Assembly (NCBI GenBank): GCA_900753305.1 | Contig: CAADYR010000126.1 | Location: forward strand, 1 to 64,000 | Source of the DNA: Lachnospiraceae bacterium | GTDB taxonomy: Bacteria > Bacillota > Clostridia > Lachnospirales > Lachnospiraceae | Direction: 5' to 3' | DNA length: 64,000 nt | Shown: piece by piece, positions 27,070 through 36,963 of the stretch | How the letters are laid out: the number at the start of each line of letters is the position of its first letter | Position numbering within the stretch: the stretch's first letter is position 1 | Notes under the pieces: model-generated | What the model was told of the DNA's origin: nothing | What the model saw: the letters and a program-made list of their open reading frames with translations, nothing else | Database searches by the model: none | Made by a program: the position numbers and the translations under genes

Positions 27070-27999
27070 ATGAAGATATCTGTAGCAATGGCAACTTATA
27101 ATGGAGCAGATTATGTAGAGGAACAGCTTGAATCCATCCGGACCCAGACGATGGCGGTAGATGAAGTAAGAATCTGTGATGATCGTTCTAAGGATCAGAC
27201 AGTAGACGTAGTTCGGCAGTACATACAAAAATATAATCTGGAAGCTACATGGACAATTGAGGTAAATCCTGAAAATCTGGGATATGCATCAAATTTTATG
27301 AAAGCAGTAAAACAGACAGATGGAGATTACATTTTTTTCTGTGACCAGGATGATATATGGATAAAAGACAGGGTAGAAAGAATGGTCGGATTAATGGAAC
27401 AATATCCGGATATGCTGTTGCTGGGGTCGGAATTTGATGCGTTTGTAAGTTCGGAAGATGCCCCTTCAGTTCCAAGCTGGGAACAGAAAATGATCAAACA
27501 TGATGAATCAATAGAGAATATGCAATTTACTCCTGCTAATATTTTTATTGGTTGTCAGGGCTGCACTATGTGTATGCGAAGAGAATTACTGGACCAGGCA
27601 ATGCCTTATTGGTATGAGGGATGGGCACATGACGAATTTGTATGGAAACTGGCATTGTGTATGAATGGATTATATATGTATCATTCGTATACGCTTAAGC
27701 GCAGACTGCATTCTAATAATGTTACCATGCACAAAGTACGTGATGCAAAGAAACGGTTAAAGTACCTTACAGATTTGCTTGCAAGCCATGAAGCAACTTT
27801 GAAATATGCAAAGGAAAATGGACTGGACAGTGATAAGCTTCGGCTTCTTGAAAAAAACATAAAGGCAACGAATCTTAGAATTGAATTAATACGGAATAAA
27901 AAATTATGGAACTCTATTCCACTGGCATTGTTTTATCATGAGTGTTATCACAAATGCAGAGCAATACCGGTTGAATTGATGATGGCAATTAAGAATTAA
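27070..27999 (+). CDS. GT2 glycosyltransferase (rhamnosyltransferase-like)
   Basis: 309 residues. It begins ISVAMATYNGADYVEEQL with VRICDDRSKDQTVD, and the metal site is FFCDQDDIW, the variant common in putative rhamnosyltransferases. WAHDEFVWKLAL contains the probable catalytic Asp region. No membrane helix is seen. It is one of five stand-alone GT2 genes in the locus, pointing to a repeat unit of several sugars. The donor sugar is a guess from the family. Confidence 0.87.
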   Translation: MKISVAMATYNGADYVEEQLESIRTQTMAVDEVRICDDRSKDQTVDVVRQYIQKYNLEATWTIEVNPENLGYASNFMKAVKQTDGDYIFFCDQDDIWIKDRVERMVGLMEQYPDMLLLGSEFDAFVSSEDAPSVPSWEQKMIKHDESIENMQFTPANIFIGCQGCTMCMRRELLDQAMPYWYEGWAHDEFVWKLALCMNGLYMYHSYTLKRRLHSNNVTMHKVRDAKKRLKYLTDLLASHEATLKYAKENGLDSDKLRLLEKNIKATNLRIELIRNKKLWNSIPLALFYHECYHKCRAIPVELMMAIKN

Positions 28000-28011
28000 A
28001 GGAGATGTCGT

Positions 28012-29382
28012 ATGACACAACAAAGTGCATTACAGACAAGTAAATATATTAAGCCTGCTAGGGAAGAAAAGCTGTTTTATAAAGCAGCAGTTTTTTTCCT
28101 GTTCAGTTTGTTTGTTATGCCACAGTATTTTGGAATACCAACGCCGCTATTTGATTTTACACTTTTGAGAATGGCACTGATTCTGGTCTTTTTTATGATC
28201 ATTTATGATGATGAACGCAAAAATGCATTTGCAGACATGGTGTTACATTCAAAACTTACCCTGATTCTCGTTCCATATGTTCTGGTATTACTGTATACAA
28301 TGGTCCTGAGGGCAGACATTAATGCATTTTTAAATCCTTTTCTTGAAATATTTTCTTTTTATCTTCTGATTTATGTGATCAGGGATTATCTTGGTGTTGA
28401 GAAAACATTAAAGTATATTCTGGTATTTCTTTATTTACTTACTATATTAGGTATTATTGAATATGTAATGGGGAGATCCCCTTTTTCATATCTTGAGACG
28501 ATCAAGGGAATTTATACAGGAAGATTTGTAAGATCCGGAAATTACAGGATCATGAGTTCCTGTAATCATTCATTAGGATATGGATTGCTGTTAGTAGCAG
28601 TAACACCAATAGCATGTCTTGATTATCAGAAAAATGAAATCAGTCTATTGCGCAGACCTGTATTATTTTTACTGTTGCTCATCAATGTATTCTTAACAGG
28701 ATCACGTTCTACTTTGAGCGTATTTATCGTAGAAGCTGTCCTTATTTTCATTCTGTCTTCCAGGGTAAATAAAAAGAAATGTATCCTTGGCGGAAGTGTA
28801 CTCATTGCAGGACTTGCGATATTTTTGGTTGTATTCTACAGGACGAAGATTGCGCAGTATATCTTATTACAGTTTGCAAGTATCATTGATTCTGTGCTGG
28901 GTACTCAATATTCCAATATATTTGGAGGAAGTATAGAAGCTTTGGGCAGCAGTTCTAATTACAGGGATCAATTGAAATATATTTTCAAAGTAGACTGGTT
29001 AAATCCGTTTCTGGGAATTGGACGTAAGAGATCATTTGCTTCTGAAATCAATGGTTCCTTCATTGAATCTATTGATAATTTCTATATAGCAGAGTATGTA
29101 CGTTATGCATATCCAGGATTGATCACATATGGATTTTTCCTGATCTGTTATCTGGGAGGCATGATAAAAAAGTGTTTAACAGATAAGGCAGTATACAAAG
29201 TTTTGATGACTGGAATGGCATGCTATATGCTTAATTTATTATGGGTTGATTCTTTACAGACATTGAAATATATGTACATATTGATCGCTATCTATATTTG
29301 TCAGCAGAAAAATGATGACAAAGTTATATCTGATGTGAAGGAATCCAAATATATAAGAAAAGTAACAGGTAAGTGGGGATAG
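28012..29382 (+). CDS. Wzy-like polysaccharide polymerase (O-antigen ligase/polymerase family)
   Basis: 456 residues, almost all hydrophobic, with about ten to twelve predicted membrane helices. A long extracytoplasmic loop (about residues 290-350) carries FLGIGRKRSFASEI, and the GSRSTLSVFIVEAVLIF helix is typical of the Wzy_C family. It would join flipped repeat units into polymer. Polymerases are poorly conserved, so the assignment rests on topology, the GSRS-helix and neighbours (a Wzx-like flippase and a Wzz-like regulator in the same locus). Confidence 0.85.
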   Translation: MTQQSALQTSKYIKPAREEKLFYKAAVFFLFSLFVMPQYFGIPTPLFDFTLLRMALILVFFMIIYDDERKNAFADMVLHSKLTLILVPYVLVLLYTMVLRADINAFLNPFLEIFSFYLLIYVIRDYLGVEKTLKYILVFLYLLTILGIIEYVMGRSPFSYLETIKGIYTGRFVRSGNYRIMSSCNHSLGYGLLLVAVTPIACLDYQKNEISLLRRPVLFLLLLINVFLTGSRSTLSVFIVEAVLIFILSSRVNKKKCILGGSVLIAGLAIFLVVFYRTKIAQYILLQFASIIDSVLGTQYSNIFGGSIEALGSSSNYRDQLKYIFKVDWLNPFLGIGRKRSFASEINGSFIESIDNFYIAEYVRYAYPGLITYGFFLICYLGGMIKKCLTDKAVYKVLMTGMACYMLNLLWVDSLQTLKYMYILIAIYICQQKNDDKVISDVKESKYIRKVTGKWG

Positions 29383-29385
29383 GGA

Positions 29386-30393
29386 ATGAAACCAATGGTA
29401 AGTGTAATTGTTCCTGTTTATAATGGTGAACAGTATATAGAGAACAATATAAAGAGTATGCAGGATCAGACATACAAGGATATAGAAGTAATCTATGTTG
29501 ATGATGGAAGCAAGGATAATACAGGAAAAATATTGGATGATTTTGCCGCAAAAGATGACAGAATTCATGTTATTCATAAGAAAAATGGGGGAGTAAGTGC
29601 TGCAAGAAATACTGGAATTCAGGCTGCAACAGGGGAATATGTTCTCTTTTGTGATTCAGATGATGAAATAGAGCCGGATACGATCGAGGTTAATATGGCA
29701 TTGGCATTAGAACATCAGGCAGATGTTGTCATATTTGGCTTCTGGTATTATAACGTTGACACAGGGGAAAAAGTTCCAAATGAATTTCCAGTCTTTTTTG
29801 CTGGAAATCATAAAGATTTTTTTGAACAGCACCTGGCATGTGCAGTTGAGAAAGAGTATTTTAATGCACCCTGGAACAAACTGGTCAAAAAAAGCATTTT
29901 GGATTCCAATCGAATACTGTTTGATACGAGATATTCTTTGTATGAAGATAATTTATTTGAAGCGGATATTTTTCTGGCAGCAAGACAAATAGTGCTTAAT
30001 CCGAAGATGTACTATCATTATTATTTAAAATCATCAGGAAGTTTAGTTACCAGATTTCATGATAATACTTTCGAAGGTCTTACGCTGTTTTATGACAGGA
30101 CGATGGAATATTGCGACCAATATGAAAACAACGCAGAGCAGATCAGAAGTTTTGACAGCATGTATGTGATGCATACTTATACGTATCTGAAACAGATAAG
30201 CTGCAACACAAATCTGAATTTACAACAGAAAATCGATTTTATGAAAAAAATCGGAAGTGAGAAAAAATTATTAAGGGCACTGGATAATCTGGAATTAAAG
30301 GGAAGAAAGAAAATTATAAGATATTTGATAAAAAACAGTAAATATTATTTTATCATTTTGATATATAAATCTGTAAAAAAAATAAAGAAATGA
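29386..30393 (+). CDS. GT2 glycosyltransferase
   Basis: 335 residues. The start VSVIVPVYNGEQYIENNIKS and YVDDGSKDNTGK are followed by the metal site LFCDSDDEIEPD. The C-terminus is lysine-rich and moderately hydrophobic (YFIILIYKSVKKIKK), suggesting membrane association. It starts 3 bp after the Wzy-like gene. Sugar specificity is unknown. Confidence 0.9.
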   Translation: MKPMVSVIVPVYNGEQYIENNIKSMQDQTYKDIEVIYVDDGSKDNTGKILDDFAAKDDRIHVIHKKNGGVSAARNTGIQAATGEYVLFCDSDDEIEPDTIEVNMALALEHQADVVIFGFWYYNVDTGEKVPNEFPVFFAGNHKDFFEQHLACAVEKEYFNAPWNKLVKKSILDSNRILFDTRYSLYEDNLFEADIFLAARQIVLNPKMYYHYYLKSSGSLVTRFHDNTFEGLTLFYDRTMEYCDQYENNAEQIRSFDSMYVMHTYTYLKQISCNTNLNLQQKIDFMKKIGSEKKLLRALDNLELKGRKKIIRYLIKNSKYYFIILIYKSVKKIKK

Positions 30394-30402
30394 TGAGGGA
30401 TT

Positions 30403-31347
30403 ATGGGCAGAGTAGATAAGTTAAAATATAAGATAGAAGATCATATGCTGTTAGGGACTGTATATGATAACATAATGATGAAAACAAAATACAGGAATAA
30501 GAAGTTATCTTTTTTATATAATGTAATGGTGGCACAAAAACATCGTATGCTGTATTATAAGCAGCTTCGAAAAAAATATTTGAACAGATGTACAGCAAAT
30601 CCTGTCTGGGAGAAGCAGCCTAAGGTAATAAATAATGATATAGTCTGGTTTTGCTGGCTGCAGGGAATAGAGAATGCTCCTGAACTGGTCAGAAGATGTC
30701 TGGAATCTTTACAAAGAAATATACCGGACAAGAAGATCATTATAATAGACAGCAGTAATTTAACAGATTATGTTAACATGCCGGACTATATTATAGAAAA
30801 ATGGAAAAAAGGAATCATAGGAAATGCTCATTTCACAGATATGGTACGTTTAGAGCTGTTGATCCAAAAAGGTGGATATTGGATAGATTCTACAGTGCTG
30901 TGTACAGACAGCAGCATGCTGGATATTATAGATAAGCAGCCGCTTTTTATGTACAGTTTCTATTATTTTGGATTTAATCCTGAGATTATGGAGCTGAATA
31001 ACTGGTTTATTAAGAGTTGCACCAATAACAATATTCTATGTCTTTTGAGAGAATTTTTATATACATACTGGAAAGAAAACAACAGAGCAGTAAATTATTT
31101 CATGACACAACTGTTTCTTACAATGGCAGTAGAGTATTATGAGAATGAGTATAAGAAAATGCCTGTTGTGAGTCAGGTCGATGCACATGTTTTAGCGACA
31201 TATATAGGAGATCTTTTTGATGCAGATAAATATCAATTGTTAAAGAAATCAACAGGATTTCATAAACTTAGTACACGGTTTGAGCAGGAGCTGATACAGG
31301 CAGAGGGTTGCTTCTATGATGTTGTTATAAAACAGGGAAAATATTAG
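30403..31347 (+). CDS. Capsular polysaccharide synthesis glycosyltransferase
   Basis: 314 residues. IVWFCWLQGIENAPELVRRC is the family start and FTDMVRLELLIQKGGYWID leads to the DxD-like WIDSTVLCTDS. This is the capsular polysaccharide synthesis (Caps_synth) family, related to GT32 mannosyl/galactosyl transferases. It is cytoplasmic with no signal peptide. The next gene is a GT32-like enzyme of the same general fold, so the two may add successive residues. Confidence 0.85.
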   Translation: MGRVDKLKYKIEDHMLLGTVYDNIMMKTKYRNKKLSFLYNVMVAQKHRMLYYKQLRKKYLNRCTANPVWEKQPKVINNDIVWFCWLQGIENAPELVRRCLESLQRNIPDKKIIIIDSSNLTDYVNMPDYIIEKWKKGIIGNAHFTDMVRLELLIQKGGYWIDSTVLCTDSSMLDIIDKQPLFMYSFYYFGFNPEIMELNNWFIKSCTNNNILCLLREFLYTYWKENNRAVNYFMTQLFLTMAVEYYENEYKKMPVVSQVDAHVLATYIGDLFDADKYQLLKKSTGFHKLSTRFEQELIQAEGCFYDVVIKQGKY

Positions 31348-31359
31348 GAGAGAGTGATA

Positions 31360-32205
31360 ATGCAGAACAAAGAAGAAAAAAAGATACCGAAAATCATTCA
31401 TTATTGTTGGTTTGGAGGCAAACCAATACCGAAAGATTTGCAGGATTGTATTGATACATGGAGTATATTGAAGGGCTATCAGGTAATACGATGGGATGAA
31501 TCAAACTGCAGCTTTGATGAAAATGAGTTTGTAAGGCGTACTTATGCAGAAAAACAATTGGGTTTTATTGGTGACTATTATAGACTGAAAGCAGTTTATG
31601 AATATGGTGGTATTTATCTGGATACGGATGTAAAGGTATGCAAGTCTTTCGACTCTTTGTTAGAGTATCCTGCTTTTTTAAACTTTATTTTTGACTGTTC
31701 TGTAGGTTCTGCAATTATCGGTGCTCAAAAAGGAAATCCATTAATTAAGGCATTATTGGATATGTATGACCAGACGACCTTTGGCAAAAATGAAAGTGGA
31801 AAAGTTTTTGAGTGGAAAGATGGAAAGTTAGTGGTGGATGGCTATGCTACCAGTAATTATTACTATACATATTATATTCTGCATCATTATCCTGAATTTT
31901 TATTGAACAATAAATTTCAGAATATGAAAGATTTTGTTATTTTTCCCAAGGAATATTTTGAGATTGGAACAATAACAGGTAAACATTATGCAGTACATTT
32001 ATGTGCAGGAGAATGGAGGATCAAGGCAGATACTTCCAAAACATTAAAAGGAAGAATCAAGGCATTGCTGCATAAGAATCCTAAAATATACGATACTGTA
32101 CAGGTTCTTGTAAGAAGAAGAAGATACAGAGAACTCAAAAAGGAAATTCCATTCTATGGATATTATCTGGCACAGAAAAATCATACACAATTACCTGAAC
32201 TGTAG
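31360..32205 (+). CDS. GT32-type glycosyltransferase
   Basis: About 281 residues. KIIHYCWFGGKPIPKDLQDC and the DxD region GDYYRLKAVYEYGGIYLDTD are characteristic of GT32 enzymes (Och1/capsule type). ATG 31360 is chosen because AGGAGAGAG lies at the usual distance. The C-terminus is basic. It likely transfers a hexose to the repeat unit. It overlaps no gene; the VanZ-like gene begins 19 bp after its stop. Confidence 0.88.
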   Translation: MQNKEEKKIPKIIHYCWFGGKPIPKDLQDCIDTWSILKGYQVIRWDESNCSFDENEFVRRTYAEKQLGFIGDYYRLKAVYEYGGIYLDTDVKVCKSFDSLLEYPAFLNFIFDCSVGSAIIGAQKGNPLIKALLDMYDQTTFGKNESGKVFEWKDGKLVVDGYATSNYYYTYYILHHYPEFLLNNKFQNMKDFVIFPKEYFEIGTITGKHYAVHLCAGEWRIKADTSKTLKGRIKALLHKNPKIYDTVQVLVRRRRYRELKKEIPFYGYYLAQKNHTQLPEL

Positions 32206-32224
32206 GGGTCACAAGAGGATTAGT

Positions 32225-32830
32225 ATGGATATTCAGAAATTTTTTGAGTATTTGTTTCACTACATCAGACAGCAGAGCAGAGGAATTTCTGTAAAAGAAA
32301 TGCTGCTTATGTGGGTCATTTGTGCTGTAGTGTTACATATAATATGTATGCTGTATGCAGGATTTAGTGGAAAAAAAATAGCTGTGCATAAAGAAGTGAT
32401 ACTTGTTTTAATACTGGGTTATGCCTGTTTTGGTGGACAGATCACGCTGTTCAGAAGAGTTGCCGGAAGCAGGGGAACAATATATACTTCAGTATATTTT
32501 GGAAATTTACTTGGAAACTGGTACGAAAGACAGCAGTTTTATTATTCCTTCCTGAATATATGCTTTTTTGTTCCATGGGGATTCCTATGGGGCATATGGA
32601 GATGGGATGACTATGTTTGGAAGAGATTATTTATGGTAACGGGGTACAGTTTCCTGTCCACTTCCATGATTGAAATAACACAGTTCATAACAGGACGGGG
32701 TTTTTTTGAGGTTTTGGACATTATCACCAATGTGATGGGAGGAGTTATAGGATGCATACTGGCAAGTATCTGCATTCCTGTAATGAATTATGTATGTGAT
32801 AAGCTGACTGAGAGAGGAAGAAAGTTATGA
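32225..32830 (+). CDS. VanZ-like membrane protein
   Basis: About 201 residues with four to five hydrophobic helices. The C-terminal half has MIEITQFITGRGFFEVLDIITNVMGG (split here as IEITQFITGRG and LDIITNVMGG), matching the VanZ family pattern. VanZ gives low-level teicoplanin resistance in enterococci, but most homologues have no known role. ATG 32225 follows AGAGGATT; an upstream in-frame start at 32156 would overlap the GT32 gene. Its stop overlaps the start of the CotH-like gene. Confidence 0.8.
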   Translation: MDIQKFFEYLFHYIRQQSRGISVKEMLLMWVICAVVLHIICMLYAGFSGKKIAVHKEVILVLILGYACFGGQITLFRRVAGSRGTIYTSVYFGNLLGNWYERQQFYYSFLNICFFVPWGFLWGIWRWDDYVWKRLFMVTGYSFLSTSMIEITQFITGRGFFEVLDIITNVMGGVIGCILASICIPVMNYVCDKLTERGRKL

Positions 32831-34872
32831 AAAATGAACGTAAAGGTTTTTCTGTTAAAGACATTATAATTATAATATTATGTATTATTGTACTGGTTGT
32901 ATTAGTAATTCTGTTAAATCAGTCAAAAACAAACCAACAGTCAGAACAGGAGCAGTTAAGTCAATTGCAGGAAACAATCCAGCAGGAGGGTACCGGCAAA
33001 GTTGAAACGGGAAATGGTGGATATGCGTCTGTTTTCATAGATGAAGTAGATCAGACCGGGCGGATGAAAATCAGCAATACTGGGAAAAATGCAGTGGATT
33101 TACAGAATTGCAGTATCTGGGTGGATGGAGTATGTATAAAACAGATTACTGATAAAATGGTTTTGGGAGCCAGGGAACAAAAGGTTATTGAACTTGGACA
33201 GACTATCGAAGCAAAAGAGCATACAGTAATTTCCATAAAGGATACAAATGGAGCTGTCATCAAGGCACTCACTGTCAGTCAGAATGAACAGGAAGAACTA
33301 CAGTTTTCTGTTCCCGGTGGTTTCTATGACAATGCAATTTCGCTGGAATTATCTTCTGCGGCGGGAAACAAAATATATTATACTCTGGATGGATCTGATC
33401 CGACTATAGAGTCTGAACAATATACAGAACCGATTAAAATACAGAACAGAAGTGGAAGCGGCTATGTTTATGCACAGAATGAGATGGGAAATTATACTCC
33501 TTCAAGTATAGAGATAGGAACTGTTGTAAAAGCAATTTCTGTAGATTCACAGGGAAACAGTGTAGAAGAAAGAACAGAATCTTATTATGTTGGAATAGGA
33601 AACAGCAGTGATCTTGCAGGGCTGCCGGTACTTTCAATTTCCACAGATGGGAATAACCTGTTCAACTATTTTGATGGAATCTATGTAAAAGGCAGAAAGT
33701 ATGATGATGCAATAGCATTGGGGCAGGATACTACATTAACCGGTAATTATTATGAAGATTGGAAAAAGCCGGTACATATTGAGTATTTTGAAGGAAGTAA
33801 AGATAAGACACTGGAATTGGATGCAGAGATTTCAATACTCAAGGATTATAGTGTAACAGCACCGCAAAAGGGATTCTGCATCACAGCAGATACAGAAAGT
33901 ATATATGGTGGTTCAACAGCAAGTGAATTTTTTGATAAGTTTGGGTCTTTATATGTCTATACCAACAAACGTGATAACAGTTCTAAAGCGAGAGAATATG
34001 CTGCAAATATAATGATTCAGGATTTAGAGGTCGGCAGTGCAAAACTGAATCCATGTGTGGTATTTATTAATGGAGAATACTGGGGGTTATATATGATGCG
34101 ATCCCCATATAATCAGGCTTATTTTGAAGAAAACTATGGAATAACAGATGAACAGGTTATCTGTTATCAGAACGGATATATGAATAACGGTGATTATCGT
34201 GATGCTTATGATAAATTTTATAATGATATTATCCAAAGGGATATGCGTATAGCAGATAATTATGAATATGCCAAAAAAGTAATGGACATGCAAAGTTACA
34301 TAGATTATATTTGTGTGAACATGTATTTGGCAAATGCAGATCATGGTGATGATGAGTGTGTTGCCTGGAGAACAATACAAACAGGTGAAAATGAGTATTC
34401 TGATGGTAAATGGAGATGGATCATTGGAAAAGTCGATAATGCCATGGGAAGCTATACAGAGAATGGAATTACCAAAGCATCTATAGATACCTTCTTACTT
34501 TCAGGTGTAAGAGAAGATAAGATGTTTCGTACATTTATACAAAATAATGAGTTTGTAGAACAACTGCAGGATCGAATGGATTATCTGGAGCAGAATATTT
34601 TTACTCCGGATAAAGTAGCAGAAACTTTAAAGCAGGTATCTGCCCAAATTGGCAAAGCAGCAACCAGCAGTTATGGACGTTTTTATGCATCGACATCAAA
34701 TAATTTCTATTCACAGCAAATGGAATATATACAGGATTTCTTCGACAACAGAGGACAATATATTGTACAGTATACTGCCGAGATAAAGGATTTGGAACAA
34801 CGATGGAATAGTGTGAATACGGCGGATATTGTTAACGATACTGAAATGACAGAAAACGTCACAGAAAATTAG
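32827..34872 (+). CDS. CotH-kinase-like membrane-anchored protein with N-terminal accessory domains
   Basis: 681 residues. One N-terminal membrane helix (about 13-32) leaves the rest outside. Next come a lamin-tail-like beta domain (about 60-150), a chitobiase-C-like segment with YYTLDGSDPT (about 185-200), and a CotH domain from about 260 with NGEYWGLYMMRSPYNQAYF. CotH kinases phosphorylate serine on spore or secreted proteins. The expected W-x-D-x-D active-site stretch reads WRWIIGKVDNAMG, so the first Asp looks replaced by Lys; activity is uncertain. It sits among polysaccharide genes, next to a nucleotidyltransferase-like gene. Confidence 0.82.
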   Translation: MKNERKGFSVKDIIIIILCIIVLVVLVILLNQSKTNQQSEQEQLSQLQETIQQEGTGKVETGNGGYASVFIDEVDQTGRMKISNTGKNAVDLQNCSIWVDGVCIKQITDKMVLGAREQKVIELGQTIEAKEHTVISIKDTNGAVIKALTVSQNEQEELQFSVPGGFYDNAISLELSSAAGNKIYYTLDGSDPTIESEQYTEPIKIQNRSGSGYVYAQNEMGNYTPSSIEIGTVVKAISVDSQGNSVEERTESYYVGIGNSSDLAGLPVLSISTDGNNLFNYFDGIYVKGRKYDDAIALGQDTTLTGNYYEDWKKPVHIEYFEGSKDKTLELDAEISILKDYSVTAPQKGFCITADTESIYGGSTASEFFDKFGSLYVYTNKRDNSSKAREYAANIMIQDLEVGSAKLNPCVVFINGEYWGLYMMRSPYNQAYFEENYGITDEQVICYQNGYMNNGDYRDAYDKFYNDIIQRDMRIADNYEYAKKVMDMQSYIDYICVNMYLANADHGDDECVAWRTIQTGENEYSDGKWRWIIGKVDNAMGSYTENGITKASIDTFLLSGVREDKMFRTFIQNNEFVEQLQDRMDYLEQNIFTPDKVAETLKQVSAQIGKAATSSYGRFYASTSNNFYSQQMEYIQDFFDNRGQYIVQYTAEIKDLEQRWNSVNTADIVNDTEMTENVTEN

Positions 34873-34894
34873 TTTGAAAATGGAGAATGCTGTA

Positions 34895-36046
34895 ATGAAT
34901 AAGCCAATATATATGGAATATTTGAGTGAATTGATAAATGCTCAGTTAGAAAATAGAAAACCACAGGACATACCGTCACAAATAGATATAGACAAATTAG
35001 TACAGATCGCACATGAAAATCATATAGATTACTTAATATTGGGTTCATTATTAAAACTTCCGTTAGGACAGGAGCGCATAGACGAGTTCAGACCATTTAT
35101 GTTGTATAGTACAATGAAAACATTACAGCAGGTGCGGGAAGTGGAATTGCTTCAGGATTCTTTTGAAAAAGAAGGAATTAGAAATCAGGTACTAAAAGGC
35201 GCTGTCATGAAGCATATTTATCCAAGACCAGAGATGAGAGAAATGAGCGACATTGATTTTATGATTTATGAAGACTCATTGGATCATGCAGATCGCGTTA
35301 TGCAGTCATTTGGCTATGGGCAGGGAAATGCGATCAAGCATCATACCATTTATAAAAAAAATCCGTATCTGGTTGCAGAAATGCACTGGTCATTATATGA
35401 GCAGACAGTTGATAAGGAACAGTATCTGTATTATAAAAATCAGTTCAGGGCTGTTCTGAAAGAGGGCAAACAATATACATATGAATTCAGCAAGGAAGAT
35501 TTTTATGTATACATGATTTCACATGCAGCAAAGCACTTCTATGAGAATGGCTGTGGAATCAGAAATTTGCTGGATGTCTATATATTTAAAGAAAAATATG
35601 GACAGGTGCTTGATTATGAAAAGATAAGCAAAGAGTTGGAAAGATGTGGAATAACAGATTTTGAGTACCACATATCCAAACTTGCATATATATGGATGAA
35701 ACATCAGGAGAGTACTGAGTTTTATAATAATTTATTCCTTTATATGATGGACTGTGGTATATATGGAAAAAGCCAGAATGGAATATGGGGGCAGTTGGCA
35801 AAGCAGACATCAACGCATGGGAAAGCCGGTAAATTGAAGTTTTATTTTCCTCCCCGTCAATATATGCAGGAGTATTATCCATTTTTGGAAAAATGGGGTA
35901 TCCTGCTTCCTTTGACATGGTGTATGAGAGGGATAAAGGGATTGCAGAAAGAATCTTTAGACAGAGCAAAGATGGTACAGGATGAAGATAATATTGCCAA
36001 AATGGAAGAAATATATGGTGCATTGAAGCTTGACTTTCATAAATAG
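34895..36046 (+). CDS. Nucleotidyltransferase-like protein (NTP_transf_5 type)
   Basis: About 383 residues. NQVLKGAVMKHIYPRPEMRE followed by MSDIDFMIYEDSLDHAD is the minimal nucleotidyltransferase core (the Asp-x-Asp is DID), and HWSLYEQ plus HAAKHFYENGCGIRNLLD fit the uncharacterised NTP_transf_5 family often found in polysaccharide and RiPP loci. ATG 34895 is preferred since GGAGA lies 8 nt upstream; TTG 34874 and ATG 34880 lack such a site. The substrate is unknown. Confidence 0.8.
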   Translation: MNKPIYMEYLSELINAQLENRKPQDIPSQIDIDKLVQIAHENHIDYLILGSLLKLPLGQERIDEFRPFMLYSTMKTLQQVREVELLQDSFEKEGIRNQVLKGAVMKHIYPRPEMREMSDIDFMIYEDSLDHADRVMQSFGYGQGNAIKHHTIYKKNPYLVAEMHWSLYEQTVDKEQYLYYKNQFRAVLKEGKQYTYEFSKEDFYVYMISHAAKHFYENGCGIRNLLDVYIFKEKYGQVLDYEKISKELERCGITDFEYHISKLAYIWMKHQESTEFYNNLFLYMMDCGIYGKSQNGIWGQLAKQTSTHGKAGKLKFYFPPRQYMQEYYPFLEKWGILLPLTWCMRGIKGLQKESLDRAKMVQDEDNIAKMEEIYGALKLDFHK

Positions 36047-36106
36047 TATGAAAGTTTTACACTTTTGCTCAAACGCTTGCAGGGGACATAAAATATAGGA
36101 GTTATG

Positions 36107-36943
36107 ATGAATATTAAGAAATTGCCAAAATATCTAATTAGAAATTTCAGAGATGGAAAGGGGCATTGGGCAAGGCGTAATGAGGTGAATTTATTTTACT
36201 GGGATTATAAGCCCAATGTCGGTGATGCACTGGCTCCTGTTATATATGAGTGGATGCTTGACAGGAAAGGATTATCAGCTAATACCCAAACGAAGGGAAC
36301 AAAGCATTTATTAACGGTTGGTTCTATTTTGGGACTGTCAGATCAGGATGCAACAGTATGGGGAAGCGGAATACATCTTTTGAGTTCGGTAATTAAACTG
36401 ACTACAGAACGCAATATAAGAAAGTTGGATATCAGGGCGGTTCGGGGACCGGTTACAGCACGGATATTGAAAGATATTGGTTATGAAGTGCCAAAAGTGT
36501 ATGGAGATCCGGCGATTTTGATGCCATTGATCTATCAGCCCCAAAATGCAAATAAGAAGTATCGGTATTCAGTTATATGTCATATGCATACACAAATCGG
36601 ATGCAGGGAAAATGAGGATATTCATTATATAGATATAAAAACAACAGATTATAAAAGAGTCATTGATGAGATTGTAATGTCTGAACATATCATTTCATCT
36701 TCTTTACATGGTATCATATTGGCAGAAGCTTATAGGGTTCCCGCGGTTATGTTGTGCAGTGGTGTTGAGGATGAATTATTGAAGTATTATGATTGGTATT
36801 ATTCGACGGGGAGAAAAATGATTCCAATGGTAAGTTCAATTAATGAGGGTAGAGAGAGAGAGAGTATGTATGAGATGCCGCCGGTATTTGACGAAATGCA
36901 GGATAAGCTGATAAAGGCATTCCCATATGATTTATTTAATTAG
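36107..36943 (+). CDS. Polysaccharide pyruvyl transferase family protein
   Basis: About 278 residues. NLFYWDYKPNVGDALAPVI, WGSGIH, DIRAVRGPVTARILKDIG and the terminal SSSLHGIILAEAYRVPAVML are the conserved blocks of the family (PssM/CsaB type). It would add a pyruvyl ketal from PEP to a sugar of the repeat unit, giving negative charge; family members can also act as glycosyltransferases. ATG 36107 has better spacing from GGAG than ATG 36104. Confidence 0.88.
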   Translation: MNIKKLPKYLIRNFRDGKGHWARRNEVNLFYWDYKPNVGDALAPVIYEWMLDRKGLSANTQTKGTKHLLTVGSILGLSDQDATVWGSGIHLLSSVIKLTTERNIRKLDIRAVRGPVTARILKDIGYEVPKVYGDPAILMPLIYQPQNANKKYRYSVICHMHTQIGCRENEDIHYIDIKTTDYKRVIDEIVMSEHIISSSLHGIILAEAYRVPAVMLCSGVEDELLKYYDWYYSTGRKMIPMVSSINEGRERESMYEMPPVFDEMQDKLIKAFPYDLFN

Positions 36944-36963
36944 GTAATGATAGATGAGGGAGC

